Source: Prosthecodimorpha staleyi
Lineage (GTDB): Bacteria > Pseudomonadota > Alphaproteobacteria > Rhizobiales > Ancalomicrobiaceae
NCBI RefSeq assembly: GCF_018729455.1
Contig: NZ_JAHHZF010000016.1
Coordinates: forward strand, 1-64,000
Length of the DNA stretch: 64,000 nucleotides
Reading direction: 5' to 3'
Below are positions 16,798 to 26,546 of the stretch, in pieces. Position 1 is the first letter of the stretch. The number at the start of each line of letters is the position of its first letter. The position numbers and the translations under genes are program-made. The notes under the pieces are model-generated. The model ran no database searches, was not told the DNA's origin, and saw only the letters and a program-made list of their open reading frames with translations.

Positions 16798-18348
16798 TCA
16801 GCTGAGAAGATCCTTGTAGAGACGCTCCATTTCATGCCGCAGGATCTTGCCCGTGGTCGAGCGGGGAAAATCCTCGAAGCGGATGAAATGGATCGCCTTC
16901 GGCCGCTTGTAGCCGGCCAGGTGTTCCTTGCAGAGCCGGTCGATCTCCTCCGCGCCGAGACTGTCGTCAGTCCGCGCCACGAAGGCGACCGGGACCTCGC
17001 CCCAGCGGCTGTCCGCACGGCGCAGGACGATGGCATCGCCGATGCGCGCGTCGGCCAGCAGCACCCGTTCGATCTCGGCCGGATAGATGTTCTCGCCGCC
17101 GGACTTGATCATGTATTTGGCGCGGTCGACGAAGTCGTAGCTGCCGTCCGGATTGCGGCGGAACAGGTCGCCCATGCGGAAATAGCCGCCGGCGAAGTCC
17201 CGCGCATTGGTCGCCGCCGCGTTCCAGTAGCCGGAGAACACGGTCGGTCCGCGCACCGCCGCCTCGCCGGGCTCGCCGTCGGGCACCTCGTTGCCGTCCG
17301 GATCCAGCAGGCGCAGGTCGCACATCGAACTCTTGCGCTTCGACAGGCGCTCCGGGATTTTGCCCGGCGGGATCAGCATGGCGGAGGCGGGCGGCAGGCC
17401 GGTCTCGGTCGAGCCAAAGCTGTTCAGGTAGGGGGCGCCGGTCAGGCCCGACAGTTCCGCCATCAGCTTCAGCGGCACGAGGTCGGCCATGGCGCCGACC
17501 GCGCGGATGCCGCGGGGCCGGATGCCGCGCGCCTTCAGAAGTTCGACCACGGGCTCGATCGAGCCGGGCATGAGCAGGAGCCAGCCGAGCAGGTGGCGCT
17601 CCATGATCGCGACGATTCGCTCGGCGTTGAACCCGTCGACCACATGCACGATCGAGCCGGACATCAGGGCGCCGAGCATCTGGTCGGTCGAGCCCATGTG
17701 GAACATCGGCGCCCAGGCGACGAAGCCGTCGGCTTCGGTGGCGCGCATGTCCATGCGCAGCACCGCATTGCGGGCGATTTCGGCGCGGTGGCTGATGGCG
17801 GCGCCCTTGGGCAGGCCGGTCGTACCGCTGGTATAGAGGACGATCAGCGGATCTTCGGGCTCGGCGGCGACCGGCGGGGCTTCGTCCGCGGCGTCGGCGA
17901 GGAGCGCCGCATAGTCGCGCTCGATCACCAGGCTCGGGACATCGAGACCGAGCGCAGCGGCAGCCTCGGCGAAGCGCTGCGAGGCGATCAGCAACTGCGG
18001 GCCGACCAGCGTCACGCAATGGGCGAGCTCGGTCCGGCTGAGCCGCCAGTTCTGGCAGGCGACCACGGCGCCGAGCCGGGCGGCCGCAAGCTGGATCTCG
18101 ATATACTCGTGCCGGTTCTCGGACAGGAGTGCGATCACCGATCCGCGCTTCAGGCCGCGAGCGGCAAGGGCGGCGGCGAGGCGGCGGACACGGGCGTCCA
18201 GCTCGGCATAGCTGCAGGCCGTGTCGCCCTGCAGAATCGCCGTGGCTGCAGGCCTGTCGCGGGCCTGGGAGGCGAAGAGCTCATAGACTGTCAGGCCGCC
18301 GGCACGGCCGATCGCTGCGCTCGTCGCTTCCGCCATCGCTTCGTTCAT
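16798..18348 (-). CDS. Class I adenylate-forming acyl-CoA ligase
   Basis: The 516-residue enzyme has the AMP-binding P-loop LYTSGTTGLPKGA and the late motifs GYWNAAATN, RMGDLFRR and VDRAKYMIKSGGENIYPAEIE, with the C-terminal catalytic lysine region TTGKILRHEM. It would activate a carboxylic acid to its CoA thioester, as AtuH-type ligases do. ATG 18348 is preferred over ATG 18354 because GGGAG lies 6 bases before it. It shares an operon with the TetR gene and diverges from the first liv-type operon. Confidence 0.92.
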   Translation of the reverse strand: MNEAMAEATSAAIGRAGGLTVYELFASQARDRPAATAILQGDTACSYAELDARVRRLAAALAARGLKRGSVIALLSENRHEYIEIQLAAARLGAVVACQNWRLSRTELAHCVTLVGPQLLIASQRFAEAAAALGLDVPSLVIERDYAALLADAADEAPPVAAEPEDPLIVLYTSGTTGLPKGAAISHRAEIARNAVLRMDMRATEADGFVAWAPMFHMGSTDQMLGALMSGSIVHVVDGFNAERIVAIMERHLLGWLLLMPGSIEPVVELLKARGIRPRGIRAVGAMADLVPLKLMAELSGLTGAPYLNSFGSTETGLPPASAMLIPPGKIPERLSKRKSSMCDLRLLDPDGNEVPDGEPGEAAVRGPTVFSGYWNAAATNARDFAGGYFRMGDLFRRNPDGSYDFVDRAKYMIKSGGENIYPAEIERVLLADARIGDAIVLRRADSRWGEVPVAFVARTDDSLGAEEIDRLCKEHLAGYKRPKAIHFIRFEDFPRSTTGKILRHEMERLYKDLLS

Positions 18349-18547
18349 TCCCATCTCCCGAACGTCTTTTCATGCTTTCCGGCGGATCGGCCGGGCGACC
18401 GTGCAACGGTCTCAGGAAGCTGGCAGAATAGTCCGCGCAGCGAACCCGCGCGAGCCGGCGTCCCTGCTTCGAGGGCCTGCCCGTCTGCCGCATGGGCAGG
18501 CGCCCCAAAGGCTGTCCCGGAAGCCACGAATTAGGCCTCCGACCGCA

Positions 18548-18576
18548 TTGACAAAGACACTGGGGTCGCCACTAAT
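18548..18576 (+). promoter_or_regulatory. Candidate sigma70-type promoter for the first liv-type operon
   Basis: TTGACA at 18548-18553 is followed, after exactly 17 bases, by ACTAAT at 18571-18576. An ATTCATCAT stretch follows at 18584-18592. The site is about 240 bp upstream of the first ATPase gene in the 469-bp gap divergent from the ligase gene. Confidence 0.4.
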
Positions 18577-18750
18577 AAACATCATTCATCATCGCTCGAT
18601 GCGATGCAAGTGCCTCGAAAGAAGGCACGCAATCGGGAAGGAACCGGCGTGAACAGGCGCAAAATTCGGCCACGGCAGCGCCCGATGCGGGTGCGCCGAA
18701 CCGAGTTCCGCAGCTTTCAGCGCCCGATCGGGACGAGCGGGGGTGGTCGT

Positions 18751-18770
18751 TGATAAGTCTCGTTCATTTA
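18751..18770. promoter_or_regulatory. Candidate TetR operator upstream of first liv-type operon
   Basis: The minus strand reads AAATGA-N7-TTATCA over this interval, which keeps the left arm and spacing of the perfect AAATGA-N7-TCATTT repeat at 13072-13090. It lies about 50 bp before the start of the first ATPase gene. Membership in one regulon is inferred from this resemblance only. Confidence 0.3.
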
Positions 18771-18817
18771 GCACATGCAGCATGGTGTCGTGTCGCGCTG
18801 CGGGACGGGATGGTGGC

Positions 18818-19606
18818 ATGCTTGCGCTGACCAACGTCCAAGTCCTCTACGATCGCTCGATACAGGCGGTGCGCGACGTGTCGCTGACCGTGCCGCAGGG
18901 CAAGGTGGTCGCCCTGCTCGGCTCCAACGGGGCCGGCAAGTCGACCATCCTGAAGGCGATTTCCGGCGTGCTCGGCCAGGAAGACGGCGAGGTCATCGGC
19001 GGTGACATCCGCTTCGAGGGCAGCAGCCTCCTCGGCGCCCCGCCGCGGGCGATTATCGAGCGTGGGCTGCTCCAGGTGCCGGAGGGGCGCGCGCTGTTCG
19101 CGACCCTGACGGTCGAGGAGAACCTGATCATGGGCGGCTACCTCCGCTCGCCGGCCGAAACGCGCGAGGGGCTGGAGCGGATCTATGCCATGTTCCCCCG
19201 CGTCAAGGAGCGGCGCAAGCAGATCGCCGGCTACCTGTCGGGCGGCGAACAGCAGATGGTCGCGATCGGGCGGGCCCTGATGGGGCGACCGCGGCTCCTG
19301 ATGCTCGACGAGCCGTCGCTCGGCCTCGCGCCCCAGATCGTGGAGACGATCTTCGAGACCGTGTTGGCGCTGAACCGCGACACCGGGCTGACCGTGCTGC
19401 TGGTCGAGCAGAACGCCCAGGTGGCGCTGAAGGCGGCGAGCTACGGCTACATCATCGAGAACGGGCGCATCGTGCTGGACGGCCCGGCCGAGAAGCTGGC
19501 CGCCAATGACGATGTGCAGGAGTTCTATCTCGGCTTCGCGGCCGGCGAACGGAAGAGCATGCGCGACGTGAAGCACTACAAGCGTCGCAAGCGGTGGCTG
19601 TCATGA
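18818..19606 (+). CDS. livF: ABC transporter ATP-binding protein, LivF type (module 1)
   Basis: The 262-residue ATPase has Walker A at 35-42 (GSNGAGKS), signature LSGGEQQ at 140-146 and Walker B LLMLDEP at 160-166. It pairs with the LivG-type ATPase encoded next, overlapping by ATGA. Its C-terminus ends in a strongly basic tail, [11 protein letters not shown], shared with the LivF of module 2. The start ATG 18818 is the first that gives the normal family N-terminus (MLALTNVQVLY). The substrate of the transporter is not shown; the operon's ligase suggests a carboxylic acid. Confidence 0.92.
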   Translation: MLALTNVQVLYDRSIQAVRDVSLTVPQGKVVALLGSNGAGKSTILKAISGVLGQEDGEVIGGDIRFEGSSLLGAPPRAIIERGLLQVPEGRALFATLTVEENLIMGGYLRSPAETREGLERIYAMFPRVKERRKQIAGYLSGGEQQMVAIGRALMGRPRLLMLDEPSLGLAPQIVETIFETVLALNRDTGLTVLLVEQNAQVALKAASYGYIIENGRIVLDGPAEKLAANDDVQEFYLGFAAGERKSMRDVKHYKRRKRWLS

Positions 19607-20376
19607 GCAGGATTCTCGAACTCGAAGGCGTCAGCAAACGCTTCGGCGGGCTGACCGCCGTCAACGAGGTCAGTCTCTCCGTCGAGGAGGGACAGATCTA
19701 CAGCCTGATCGGTCCGAATGGGGCCGGCAAGACGACCCTGTTCAACCTGATCAGTGCCGTGCTGGCACCGACCTCCGGCCGGATCGTGTTCGACGGACGC
19801 GACATCACGCGCCTGCCGACCCATGCGCTGGCACGGCTCGGCATCGCCCGGACCTTCCAGAACCTGGCCGTTTTCAAGCACGAGACCGTGGTCAACAACC
19901 TGCTCGTCGGCCTGCACACCCATCTCGGCGCGGATCCGATCTCGGCCGCCTTCTTCTGGGGACGGGCGCGCCGGGAGGAGTTGAAGGCGCGCGAACGGGT
20001 CGAGGAGATCATCGACTTCCTGGAGATCGAGGACCTGCGCGACCATGTCGTCGGCACGCTCTCCTACGGCCAGCAGAAGCGGGTCGAACTCGGCCGGGCG
20101 CTGGCCATCGGGCCGCGGCTGCTTCTGCTCGACGAGATGGTCTCGGGCATGAACCAGGAGGAGCGCGAGGACATCGCCCGCTTCATCCTGGACCTCAAGG
20201 AGGAACTCGGAATGACCGTGTTCATGGTCGAACACGACATGGGCATCGTGATGGACATCTCCGACCACGTCTGCGTCGTCAATCACGGCCGCAAGATCGC
20301 CGATGGAACGCCGGCCGAGGTCGCCGCCGACCCGGCCGTGATCGAGGCCTATCTCGGGACGAAGCAGGCAGCATGA
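19603..20376 (+). CDS. livG: ABC transporter ATP-binding protein, LivG type (module 1)
   Basis: The 257-residue ATPase has Walker [10 protein letters not shown] (37-45), signature [15 protein letters not shown] and Walker B LLLLDEM, followed by the LivG-type SGMNQEE. It forms the ATPase pair with the preceding LivF-type protein on the cytoplasmic face of the importer. Start and stop overlap the neighbouring genes by ATGA on both sides, so LivF, LivG and the ligase are translationally coupled. Confidence 0.93.
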   Translation: MSRILELEGVSKRFGGLTAVNEVSLSVEEGQIYSLIGPNGAGKTTLFNLISAVLAPTSGRIVFDGRDITRLPTHALARLGIARTFQNLAVFKHETVVNNLLVGLHTHLGADPISAAFFWGRARREELKARERVEEIIDFLEIEDLRDHVVGTLSYGQQKRVELGRALAIGPRLLLLDEMVSGMNQEEREDIARFILDLKEELGMTVFMVEHDMGIVMDISDHVCVVNHGRKIADGTPAEVAADPAVIEAYLGTKQAA

Positions 20377-22217
20377 CCGAGGCCGATCTCCTCACGACCC
20401 GGACCATGCCGCAGATCCTGGCTTGGCGCGCGGACCAGATGCCGCGCGCCCTGGCGCTGCGCGAGAAGGTGCGCGGGCTCTGGCGGCAGACCACTTGGCG
20501 GGACTATTTCGAGCGCACCCGGGCCTTCGCCATCGGCCTCCATGCGCTCGGCTTCCGGGCAGGCGACCGGCTCGCGATCGCGGCCGACGACTGCCCGGAA
20601 TGGTTCCTGGCCGATCTGGCCGCCCAGATGCTCGGCGGCGCCGGGCTCGGCCTCTACCCGACCAATCCCTGGCCGGAGATGCAATATATCCTGCGTCACT
20701 CGCGCGCCCGCTTCGTCGTCTGCGGCGACCAGGAGCAGACCGACAAGGTGCTCGACGCCCGCCGTCTCGACGGCGGCCTGCCGGACCTGGAGCGGATCGT
20801 CACCATCGACCAGAAGGGCATGCGCGGATACTCCGAGGATGGGCTGACCGCCTTCGAGGCCGTCCTGCAGCTCGGTCGCGACCGCGCCGCCGAACTCGGG
20901 CCGGCCGTCGATGCCGCGCTCGCCGCCGGCCGACCGGACGACACCGCGATCATCGTCTATACCTCCGGCACGACCGGCCATCCGAAGGGCGCGATGCTCA
21001 GCCATCGCAATATGCTGCATTCGGCCGGCGAGGTGGTGCGCATCCACGGGCTGGATGCGAAGAGCTATTCGGTGTTGTGCTATCTGCCGCTCTGCCATGT
21101 CGCCGAACGCAGCTTCTCGACCGTCATGCAACTGGTCACCGGCTGCACGGTCAGCTTCGCGGAATCGATCGATACCGTCGTTGTCAACCTGCGCGAGGTG
21201 GCGCCGAAGGGTTTTCTCGGCGTGCCGCGCATCTGGGAGAAGATGCAGCAGAGCATCTTCTACAGGCTCAAGGACGCGACGCCCTTGCAGCAGCGCGTGC
21301 TGGCCAGGAGCCTCGCGCTCGGCCGCGATATCGCCTTGCGGCGTATGGCCAATGGCGGCCGCTTCGCCTCGCTCGGCGACCGGCTGACCTATGCGTCGCT
21401 GTGGATCGCCTGCTTCCGGGGCCTGCAGACCTTCCTCGGGCTCGACCGGGTCCGCGCCGGCTTCTGCGGCGGGGCGACGGTCTCGCCGGAGGTGCTGCTG
21501 TTCTTCTGGACCATCGGCGTGCCGGTCTATCAGATCTACGGCATGACGGAATCGGCCGGCGTCTGCCACACCCAGCGCCCCGGAGCGACCACGCTCGGCT
21601 CGTCGGGCACGAAGATCGACGGCATTGACGAGCGCATCGCCGCGGATGGCGAAATGCAGATCCGCGGCCCGAGCGTGTTCAAGGGCTATCTGTTCGACGA
21701 GGAGGCGACCGCGCGCGCCGTGCGCGACGGTTGGCTCCTGACCGGCGACATCGTCGAGATCGGTCCGACCGGCGAGATGACCGTGCTCGACCGCAAGAAG
21801 GACATCCTGATCACCTCCGGCGGCAAGAACATCACGCCGTCGCTGATCGAGAATGCCCTGAAGGATTCGCCCTTCATCCGTGAGGCGATCCTGCTCGGCG
21901 ACGGCCGCAACTTCCTGGCCGCGCTGATCCAGATCGACCTCGACACCACCGGCCAGTGGGCGCAGTCGCGCAACATTGCCTACACGACCTATCCGACGCT
22001 CGCCGCCCACGAGCAGGTCTACGACCTGATCCGCGAAGAGGTGAACCGCGTCAACGAGCGTTTCGCCCGGGTCGAGAACATCCGCAAGTTCGTGATCCTG
22101 AAGAAGGAACTCGACCATGACGACGGCGAGCTGACCGCCACCATGAAGGTGCGTCGCAAGGCCATCGAGGCCAAGTTCGGGGCCGAGATCGAGCAGATCT
22201 ACGGGAGGGCCGGCTGA
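20373..22217 (+). CDS. Long-chain-type acyl-CoA synthetase (AMP-forming), module 1
   Basis: The 614-residue enzyme belongs to the long-chain fatty acyl-CoA synthetase group: P-loop IVYTSGTTGHPKGAMLSH, YQIYGMTE, GWLLTGDIVEIG and DRKKDILITSGGKNITPSLIE. The C-terminal part is long, as in FadD15/ACSBG-like enzymes. It sits between the ATPase and permease genes of an importer, an arrangement that suggests the imported acid is activated to CoA as it enters. The chain length or branching of the substrate cannot be read. Confidence 0.93.
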   Translation: MTEADLLTTRTMPQILAWRADQMPRALALREKVRGLWRQTTWRDYFERTRAFAIGLHALGFRAGDRLAIAADDCPEWFLADLAAQMLGGAGLGLYPTNPWPEMQYILRHSRARFVVCGDQEQTDKVLDARRLDGGLPDLERIVTIDQKGMRGYSEDGLTAFEAVLQLGRDRAAELGPAVDAALAAGRPDDTAIIVYTSGTTGHPKGAMLSHRNMLHSAGEVVRIHGLDAKSYSVLCYLPLCHVAERSFSTVMQLVTGCTVSFAESIDTVVVNLREVAPKGFLGVPRIWEKMQQSIFYRLKDATPLQQRVLARSLALGRDIALRRMANGGRFASLGDRLTYASLWIACFRGLQTFLGLDRVRAGFCGGATVSPEVLLFFWTIGVPVYQIYGMTESAGVCHTQRPGATTLGSSGTKIDGIDERIAADGEMQIRGPSVFKGYLFDEEATARAVRDGWLLTGDIVEIGPTGEMTVLDRKKDILITSGGKNITPSLIENALKDSPFIREAILLGDGRNFLAALIQIDLDTTGQWAQSRNIAYTTYPTLAAHEQVYDLIREEVNRVNERFARVENIRKFVILKKELDHDDGELTATMKVRRKAIEAKFGAEIEQIYGRAG

Positions 22218-23089
22218 TGGATTTCCTGGTTCTCCTGATCGCCACCGGCCTCGTCGCCGGCGCCACCTACGGGCTGATCGCGATCGGCTTCGCGCTGATC
22301 TACAAGGCGACCGGCGTGGTCAATTTCGCCCAGGGCGAGCTGGTCATGCTGACCGCCTATATCGGCTACTCGCTCGCCGGCGCCTTCGGGCTCACCTTCA
22401 TTCCGCTGCTCTTGGTCGCGGTGCCGATCTCGATGGCGGTCGGCCTGGTTCTGGAACGCATCTTCATTCGCCCTATGCTCGGCGAGCCGCCCTTCGCCAT
22501 CGTCATGGTCACGGTCGGACTGGCCGTCATACTGCGCGGCCTGATCATCGTGGTCTGGGGCTCCCAGCCGGCCAATTTCGATGCCGGCATCCCGACCACG
22601 GTGATCCGTCTCGGCAACGTGCCCTTCTATCCGGCGCAGCTGATCATGATCGCCGCGCTCGGACTGGTGGTTCTCGCCATGTGGGCCTTCATGCGCTTCA
22701 GCCGCTACGGCATCGCCATGCGGGCGGTCGCCGCCAACGAGACGGCGGCGCTTTTGACCGGGGTCAGCGTCAGCCGCATCCACGCGCTCGCCTGGGTGCT
22801 CTCCTCCGGCATCGCCGCGATCGCCGGCATGCTGTTCGCGGCCAACTTCAAGCTGGCGCCGGACCTCTGGTTCCAGGGCCTGAAATCCTTCCCGGCCGTG
22901 ATCCTCGGCGGCATGGATTCGATCGTCGGCGCGGCGGTCGGCGGCATCGCGATCGGTCTGATAGAGAGCCTGTCGCAGGGCTATATCGGCGAGGGCATGC
23001 GCGAGATCGCCGGCTTCATCGTCATCATCCTGGTCCTGATGGTGCGTCCCTACGGGCTGTTCGGCAGCCGTGATATCGAGCGGGTGTGA
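22217..23089 (+). CDS. livH: ABC transporter permease, LivH type (module 1)
   Basis: The 290-residue protein is almost entirely hydrophobic with about eight membrane segments and opens LIATGLVAGATYGLIAIGFALIY, the LivH pattern. GGMDSIVGAAVGGI near the C-terminus is the usual cytoplasmic loop facing the ATPases. Its ATG overlaps the ligase stop codon (TGATG). It forms the channel with the LivM-type protein encoded next. Confidence 0.93.
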   Translation: MDFLVLLIATGLVAGATYGLIAIGFALIYKATGVVNFAQGELVMLTAYIGYSLAGAFGLTFIPLLLVAVPISMAVGLVLERIFIRPMLGEPPFAIVMVTVGLAVILRGLIIVVWGSQPANFDAGIPTTVIRLGNVPFYPAQLIMIAALGLVVLAMWAFMRFSRYGIAMRAVAANETAALLTGVSVSRIHALAWVLSSGIAAIAGMLFAANFKLAPDLWFQGLKSFPAVILGGMDSIVGAAVGGIAIGLIESLSQGYIGEGMREIAGFIVIILVLMVRPYGLFGSRDIERV

Positions 23090-23090
23090 G

Positions 23091-24137
23091 ATGCGTACGG
23101 GACACCTGAAGACCTCGCCCGGCCAGTTGGTCGCCCTCAGCGACAGCCCGGCCGTCTGGGCCTGGGTCGGCGTGCTGGCGGTCGGCCTGATCCTGCTGCC
23201 CTATCTCGTCGGCAACTACATGCTGACCCTGGTCGTCTCGGCCATGGCGGCGGTAATCGGCGCGGTGGCGCTCAACATGCTGACCGGGCAGACAGGCCTG
23301 ATCTCGCTCGGCCAGTCGGGCTTCCTGGCGGTCGGCGCCTATGCCAACGCGATCCTCTTGTCCGACTACGGGCTGCCGGTCTGGCTGACGCTCCCGGGTG
23401 CCGGCCTGACCGCGACCGCCATCAGCCTGATCGTCGGCGTGCCGTCGCTGCGCCTGAAGGGCCTCTACCTGGCGATCACCACGCTCGCCTTCTCGTTCAT
23501 CATCAGCCACATCATCCTCTATTCCGAGGAGCTGACGCACGGGCCCAACGGCATCTTCGTCAAGGGCGCGCGGCTCTTCGGCTACGACGTGCAGCGCGGC
23601 TGGCCGCTCTACTATCTGGCGCTCGCGCTGACGGCCGGCACGATCCTGGCGGCCCTCAACCTGACCCGCACCCGGATCGGCCGGGCCTGGATCGCCATCC
23701 GCGACCACGACATCGCCGCCCGGGCGATGGGCATCGACCTCGTCCGCTACAAGCTGCTCGCCTTCGCGGTCTCGTCCTTCTTCGTCGGCATCGCCGGAGC
23801 GCTGCTGTCGCTGCAGCTGCGCTTCGTGAATGTCGACGTGTTCGGCCTGATCCTGTCGATCGAGGCTTTGGCCATGATCATCCTCGGCGGAATGGGATCG
23901 GTCGCTGGCGCCGTGCTCGGGGCGATCTTCCTGTCCTTCCTGCCGGAGGTCCTGCGCATCGGCTTCGCGCTGGTAACCGATCCGAATTCGACCTTCTACA
24001 CCAACTACGTCTACGAGATCCGCGGCATCGCCTATGGTCTCGTGATCGTCGTCTTCCTGCGCTTCAAGCCCGACGGCCTCGTCGGGATGTGGCGGGATGC
24101 GCGGAAATACTGGTCCAACTGGCCGTTGGCCTACTAA
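23091..24137 (+). CDS. livM: ABC transporter permease, LivM type (module 1)
   Basis: The 348-residue integral membrane protein has the LivM signature ALNMLTGQTGLISLGQSGFLAVGAY and LRLKGLYLAITTLAF, with GGMGSVAGAVLGA as the ATPase-contact loop. About nine to ten membrane segments are visible. It starts one base after the LivH stop. It is followed, after a clear GGAGG site, by the binding-protein gene. Confidence 0.93.
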   Translation: MRTGHLKTSPGQLVALSDSPAVWAWVGVLAVGLILLPYLVGNYMLTLVVSAMAAVIGAVALNMLTGQTGLISLGQSGFLAVGAYANAILLSDYGLPVWLTLPGAGLTATAISLIVGVPSLRLKGLYLAITTLAFSFIISHIILYSEELTHGPNGIFVKGARLFGYDVQRGWPLYYLALALTAGTILAALNLTRTRIGRAWIAIRDHDIAARAMGIDLVRYKLLAFAVSSFFVGIAGALLSLQLRFVNVDVFGLILSIEALAMIILGGMGSVAGAVLGAIFLSFLPEVLRIGFALVTDPNSTFYTNYVYEIRGIAYGLVIVVFLRFKPDGLVGMWRDARKYWSNWPLAY

Positions 24138-24163
24138 GAAACGTACGATACCCGGAGGAAACC

Positions 24164-25330
24164 ATGAAGACGATCGCATCTGCCGTTCTGGGAATGCTCG
24201 TCGCCGGTCCGGCCCTGGCGGCCGATCCGGGCGTCACCGATACCACCATCAAGATCGGCGACGTGAACATCATGACCGGCCCAGCCGCCTTCGTCGGGCG
24301 CGGCTTCTCGGTCGGCTCCAAGGTGGCGGCCGAGGAGGTCAATGCCGCCGGCGGCATCAACGGCCGCAAGATCGTGGTCATCACCGAGGATGACGGCTAC
24401 GTGCCGGCGCGTTCCTTCCAGGCGCTGACCAAGCTCCTGGAGGTCGACCAGATCTTCGCGCTCAATGGCACCTCCGGCACCGCCAACGTGCTCGCCATGA
24501 TGCCGCTGATCACCGAGCACAAGCTGCCGACCGTGGTCAGCCAGGCGCCGGCGCCGGTCGTCTACAACCCGGTCCGCCCGACCGTGTTCACCTTCGGCGC
24601 CACCTACGAGAACGCCTTCTACGCCCAGTTGAAATATATCCACCAGAAGATGGCCAAGCCCGATGCCGTCTATGGTCTCGTTCGCCAGGACGACGACTTC
24701 GGCAAGGACATCGAGGTTGGCTTCGACCGGGCAGTGAAGGACTTCAACCTCAAGGCCCCGGTGCGCATCCGCTTCAAGAAGGGCACCACCAACTTCTCCG
24801 CCGAAGTGGCGCAGATGAAGCAGGCGGGCGTGACGGTACTGGCCAATGGCGGCATCTTCGCCGGCGCCGCCAACATCCTGTCCGAGGCGCGCAAGCTCGA
24901 CATGCCGCTGATCCCGGCGGAAGTCTGGAGCGAAGGCATCCCGGCCTCCGCGGCCCTGCTGGCACCGGCCGGCTACGACTATCTGGTCGGCGACTACGTC
25001 TCGCTGAGCGGGCCGGCCAACGAGAAGTTCCGCGAACTGGCCAAGAAATACGTGTCCGAGGACGAGCTGAAGAACATCAGCCGCTACACCTATGCGTCCT
25101 ATATCGGCATGAAGGCGCTGATCGAGGCCATGCGCCAGTGCGGCAAGGATCTGACCCGCGCCTGCACGGTCGAGAAGCTGCGTACGCTCAAGGGTCTGGA
25201 TACCGGCGGCCTGAGTGCCCCGGTCGACTTCACCAACGAGAAGCAGCTCTCGGGAACCGCCGTCGCCGTCTACCAGTACGACATCAAGTCGGCGACCTTC
25301 AAGCCGCTGACCGGCTTCGAGCAGTACTGA
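24164..25330 (+). CDS. Periplasmic substrate-binding protein, LivK-like (module 1)
   Basis: The 388-residue protein has a Sec signal peptide (MKTIASAVLGMLVAGPALA, cleavage before ADPG) and the type I periplasmic-binding fold: IKIGDVNIMTGPAAFVGRG, EEVNAAGGINGRKIVVITEDDGY, and a C-terminal YDIKSATFKPLTGF segment. It captures the ligand for the module 1 importer. GGAGG lies 5 bases before the ATG. Confidence 0.93.
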   Translation: MKTIASAVLGMLVAGPALAADPGVTDTTIKIGDVNIMTGPAAFVGRGFSVGSKVAAEEVNAAGGINGRKIVVITEDDGYVPARSFQALTKLLEVDQIFALNGTSGTANVLAMMPLITEHKLPTVVSQAPAPVVYNPVRPTVFTFGATYENAFYAQLKYIHQKMAKPDAVYGLVRQDDDFGKDIEVGFDRAVKDFNLKAPVRIRFKKGTTNFSAEVAQMKQAGVTVLANGGIFAGAANILSEARKLDMPLIPAEVWSEGIPASAALLAPAGYDYLVGDYVSLSGPANEKFRELAKKYVSEDELKNISRYTYASYIGMKALIEAMRQCGKDLTRACTVEKLRTLKGLDTGGLSAPVDFTNEKQLSGTAVAVYQYDIKSATFKPLTGFEQY

Positions 25331-25350
25331 GCCGAGTGGGGAGCGCCGCG

Positions 25351-26319
25351 ATGGCCATTCCGAATTCCCTTGCGGGCCGGCTCTCGGTGCCGGTCATCGC
25401 GTCGCCCATGTTCCTGATCTCCGGGCCGGATCTGGTCGTCGAATGCTGCCTCAACGGCGTCGTCGGCACCTTCCCGGCCCTCAACCAGCGCACGACCGAG
25501 GGCTTCGCGGCCTGGCTCGACCAGATCGCGGAGCGCCTCGCGCCGGCCGGGGCGGGTGCGGCGCCCTACGGCGTCAATCTCGTCGTCCACCGCAGCAATC
25601 CGCGGCTCGACCGCGATCTCGAGGTCGCGATCGCCCACAAGGTGCCGCTGATCATCACCTCGCTCGGGCTCAACCGGGATCTGATCAAGGCCGTGCAAGC
25701 CTATGGCGGCCTTGTCTTCCACGACGTGACCACGCTCGCCTTCGCCGAGAAGGCCGCCGCCGCCGGTGTCGATGGGCTGATCGCGGTAACGGCCGGGGCG
25801 GGCGGGCATGCCGGCCTGTTGAACCCGATCGCCGCGCTGGCCGAGATGCGCCGCATCTTCGACGGTACGCTGATCCTCGGCGGGGCCATGTCGAACGGCG
25901 CGCAGGTCGCCGCGGCGCGATTGATGGGGGCCGATCTCGCCTATCTGGGCACCCGCTTCATGGCGACCCGCGAAAGCCAGGCCCCTGCGGCGCTGCACGA
26001 GATGATGCTTGCCGGCCGCGCCTCCGACATCGTGCTGACGCCGGCCATCAGCGGCGTGCCGGGCAACTTCCTGCGCGCCAGCATCGCGGCGGCCGGTCGC
26101 GACCCGGACGACCTGACGAAGCCGGCGCAACTGGATTTCGGCACCGGCGAGGCCAAGGCCTGGCGCGACATCTGGGCCGCCGGGCAGGGGATCGGCGGCA
26201 TCGACGACATCCCGCCGGCGGCGGAACTCTGCCGCCGCCTGGCGGCAGAGTATGAAGCGGCGCTGACCGGTGCGCCCGGTCTGTCCATGCGCAGCGCGCT
26301 ACCGTCGATCGCCGGTTGA
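25351..26319 (+). CDS. Nitronate monooxygenase family FMN protein
   Basis: The 322-residue TIM-barrel protein resembles NMO/2-nitropropane dioxygenase-like flavoproteins: VPVIASPMFLISGPDLVVEC at the start, GVNLVVH, HDVTTLAFAEKAAAAGVDG, TAGAGGHAG and GGAMSNGAQVAAARLMGADLAYLGTRF. Characterised members oxidise nitronates, but related ones in fatty acid operons act as enoyl reductases or remain unassigned. It is 20 bp after the binding-protein gene, closing module 1. Confidence 0.85.
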   Translation: MAIPNSLAGRLSVPVIASPMFLISGPDLVVECCLNGVVGTFPALNQRTTEGFAAWLDQIAERLAPAGAGAAPYGVNLVVHRSNPRLDRDLEVAIAHKVPLIITSLGLNRDLIKAVQAYGGLVFHDVTTLAFAEKAAAAGVDGLIAVTAGAGGHAGLLNPIAALAEMRRIFDGTLILGGAMSNGAQVAAARLMGADLAYLGTRFMATRESQAPAALHEMMLAGRASDIVLTPAISGVPGNFLRASIAAAGRDPDDLTKPAQLDFGTGEAKAWRDIWAAGQGIGGIDDIPPAAELCRRLAAEYEAALTGAPGLSMRSALPSIAG

Positions 26320-26368
26320 ACGGTTGCCGGAAGGGTCGGTGGCATGATCACGGCTTACAATGTCGGCG

Positions 26369-26399
26369 TTGACAGTGCTGGCTGGGTGCTATTCATTCA
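26369..26399 (+). promoter_or_regulatory. Candidate promoter of second liv-type operon with TATTCATTCA box
   Basis: TTGACA at 26369-26374 is followed after 15-17 bases by TATTCATT. The stretch TATTCATTCA (26390-26399) overlaps the presumed -10 and is one half of the TGAATGA-type palindrome bound by some acyl-CoA-responsive TetR repressors. It lies in the 227-bp gap before the LivG gene of module 2; the rest of the gap shows no gene. Confidence 0.35.
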
Positions 26400-26546
26400 C
26401 AAGCAATACTAAGCGTCGACACGAACAAGAACGACGCGGGCTGGGAGGTTAGACTTGAGGTGGAGTGAGTTTCACTTCGCGTGGGGGCCGGTGCGCGTGG
26501 TCTTCCGCACGGTCGGCACGGCCGCCGAGCAGGGCGGGTCGCCGGC

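Noticed and set aside
20349-22118. A 589-codon minus-strand open frame opposite the module 1 acyl-CoA ligase.
   Set aside because: It has no recognisable motif and is the complement of strongly conserved ligase sequence.
25351-26319. Assignment of the flavoprotein as a true nitronate-detoxifying enzyme.
   Set aside because: The family name fits the fold, but the operon context points to acyl-CoA or acid metabolism, so only the family is called.
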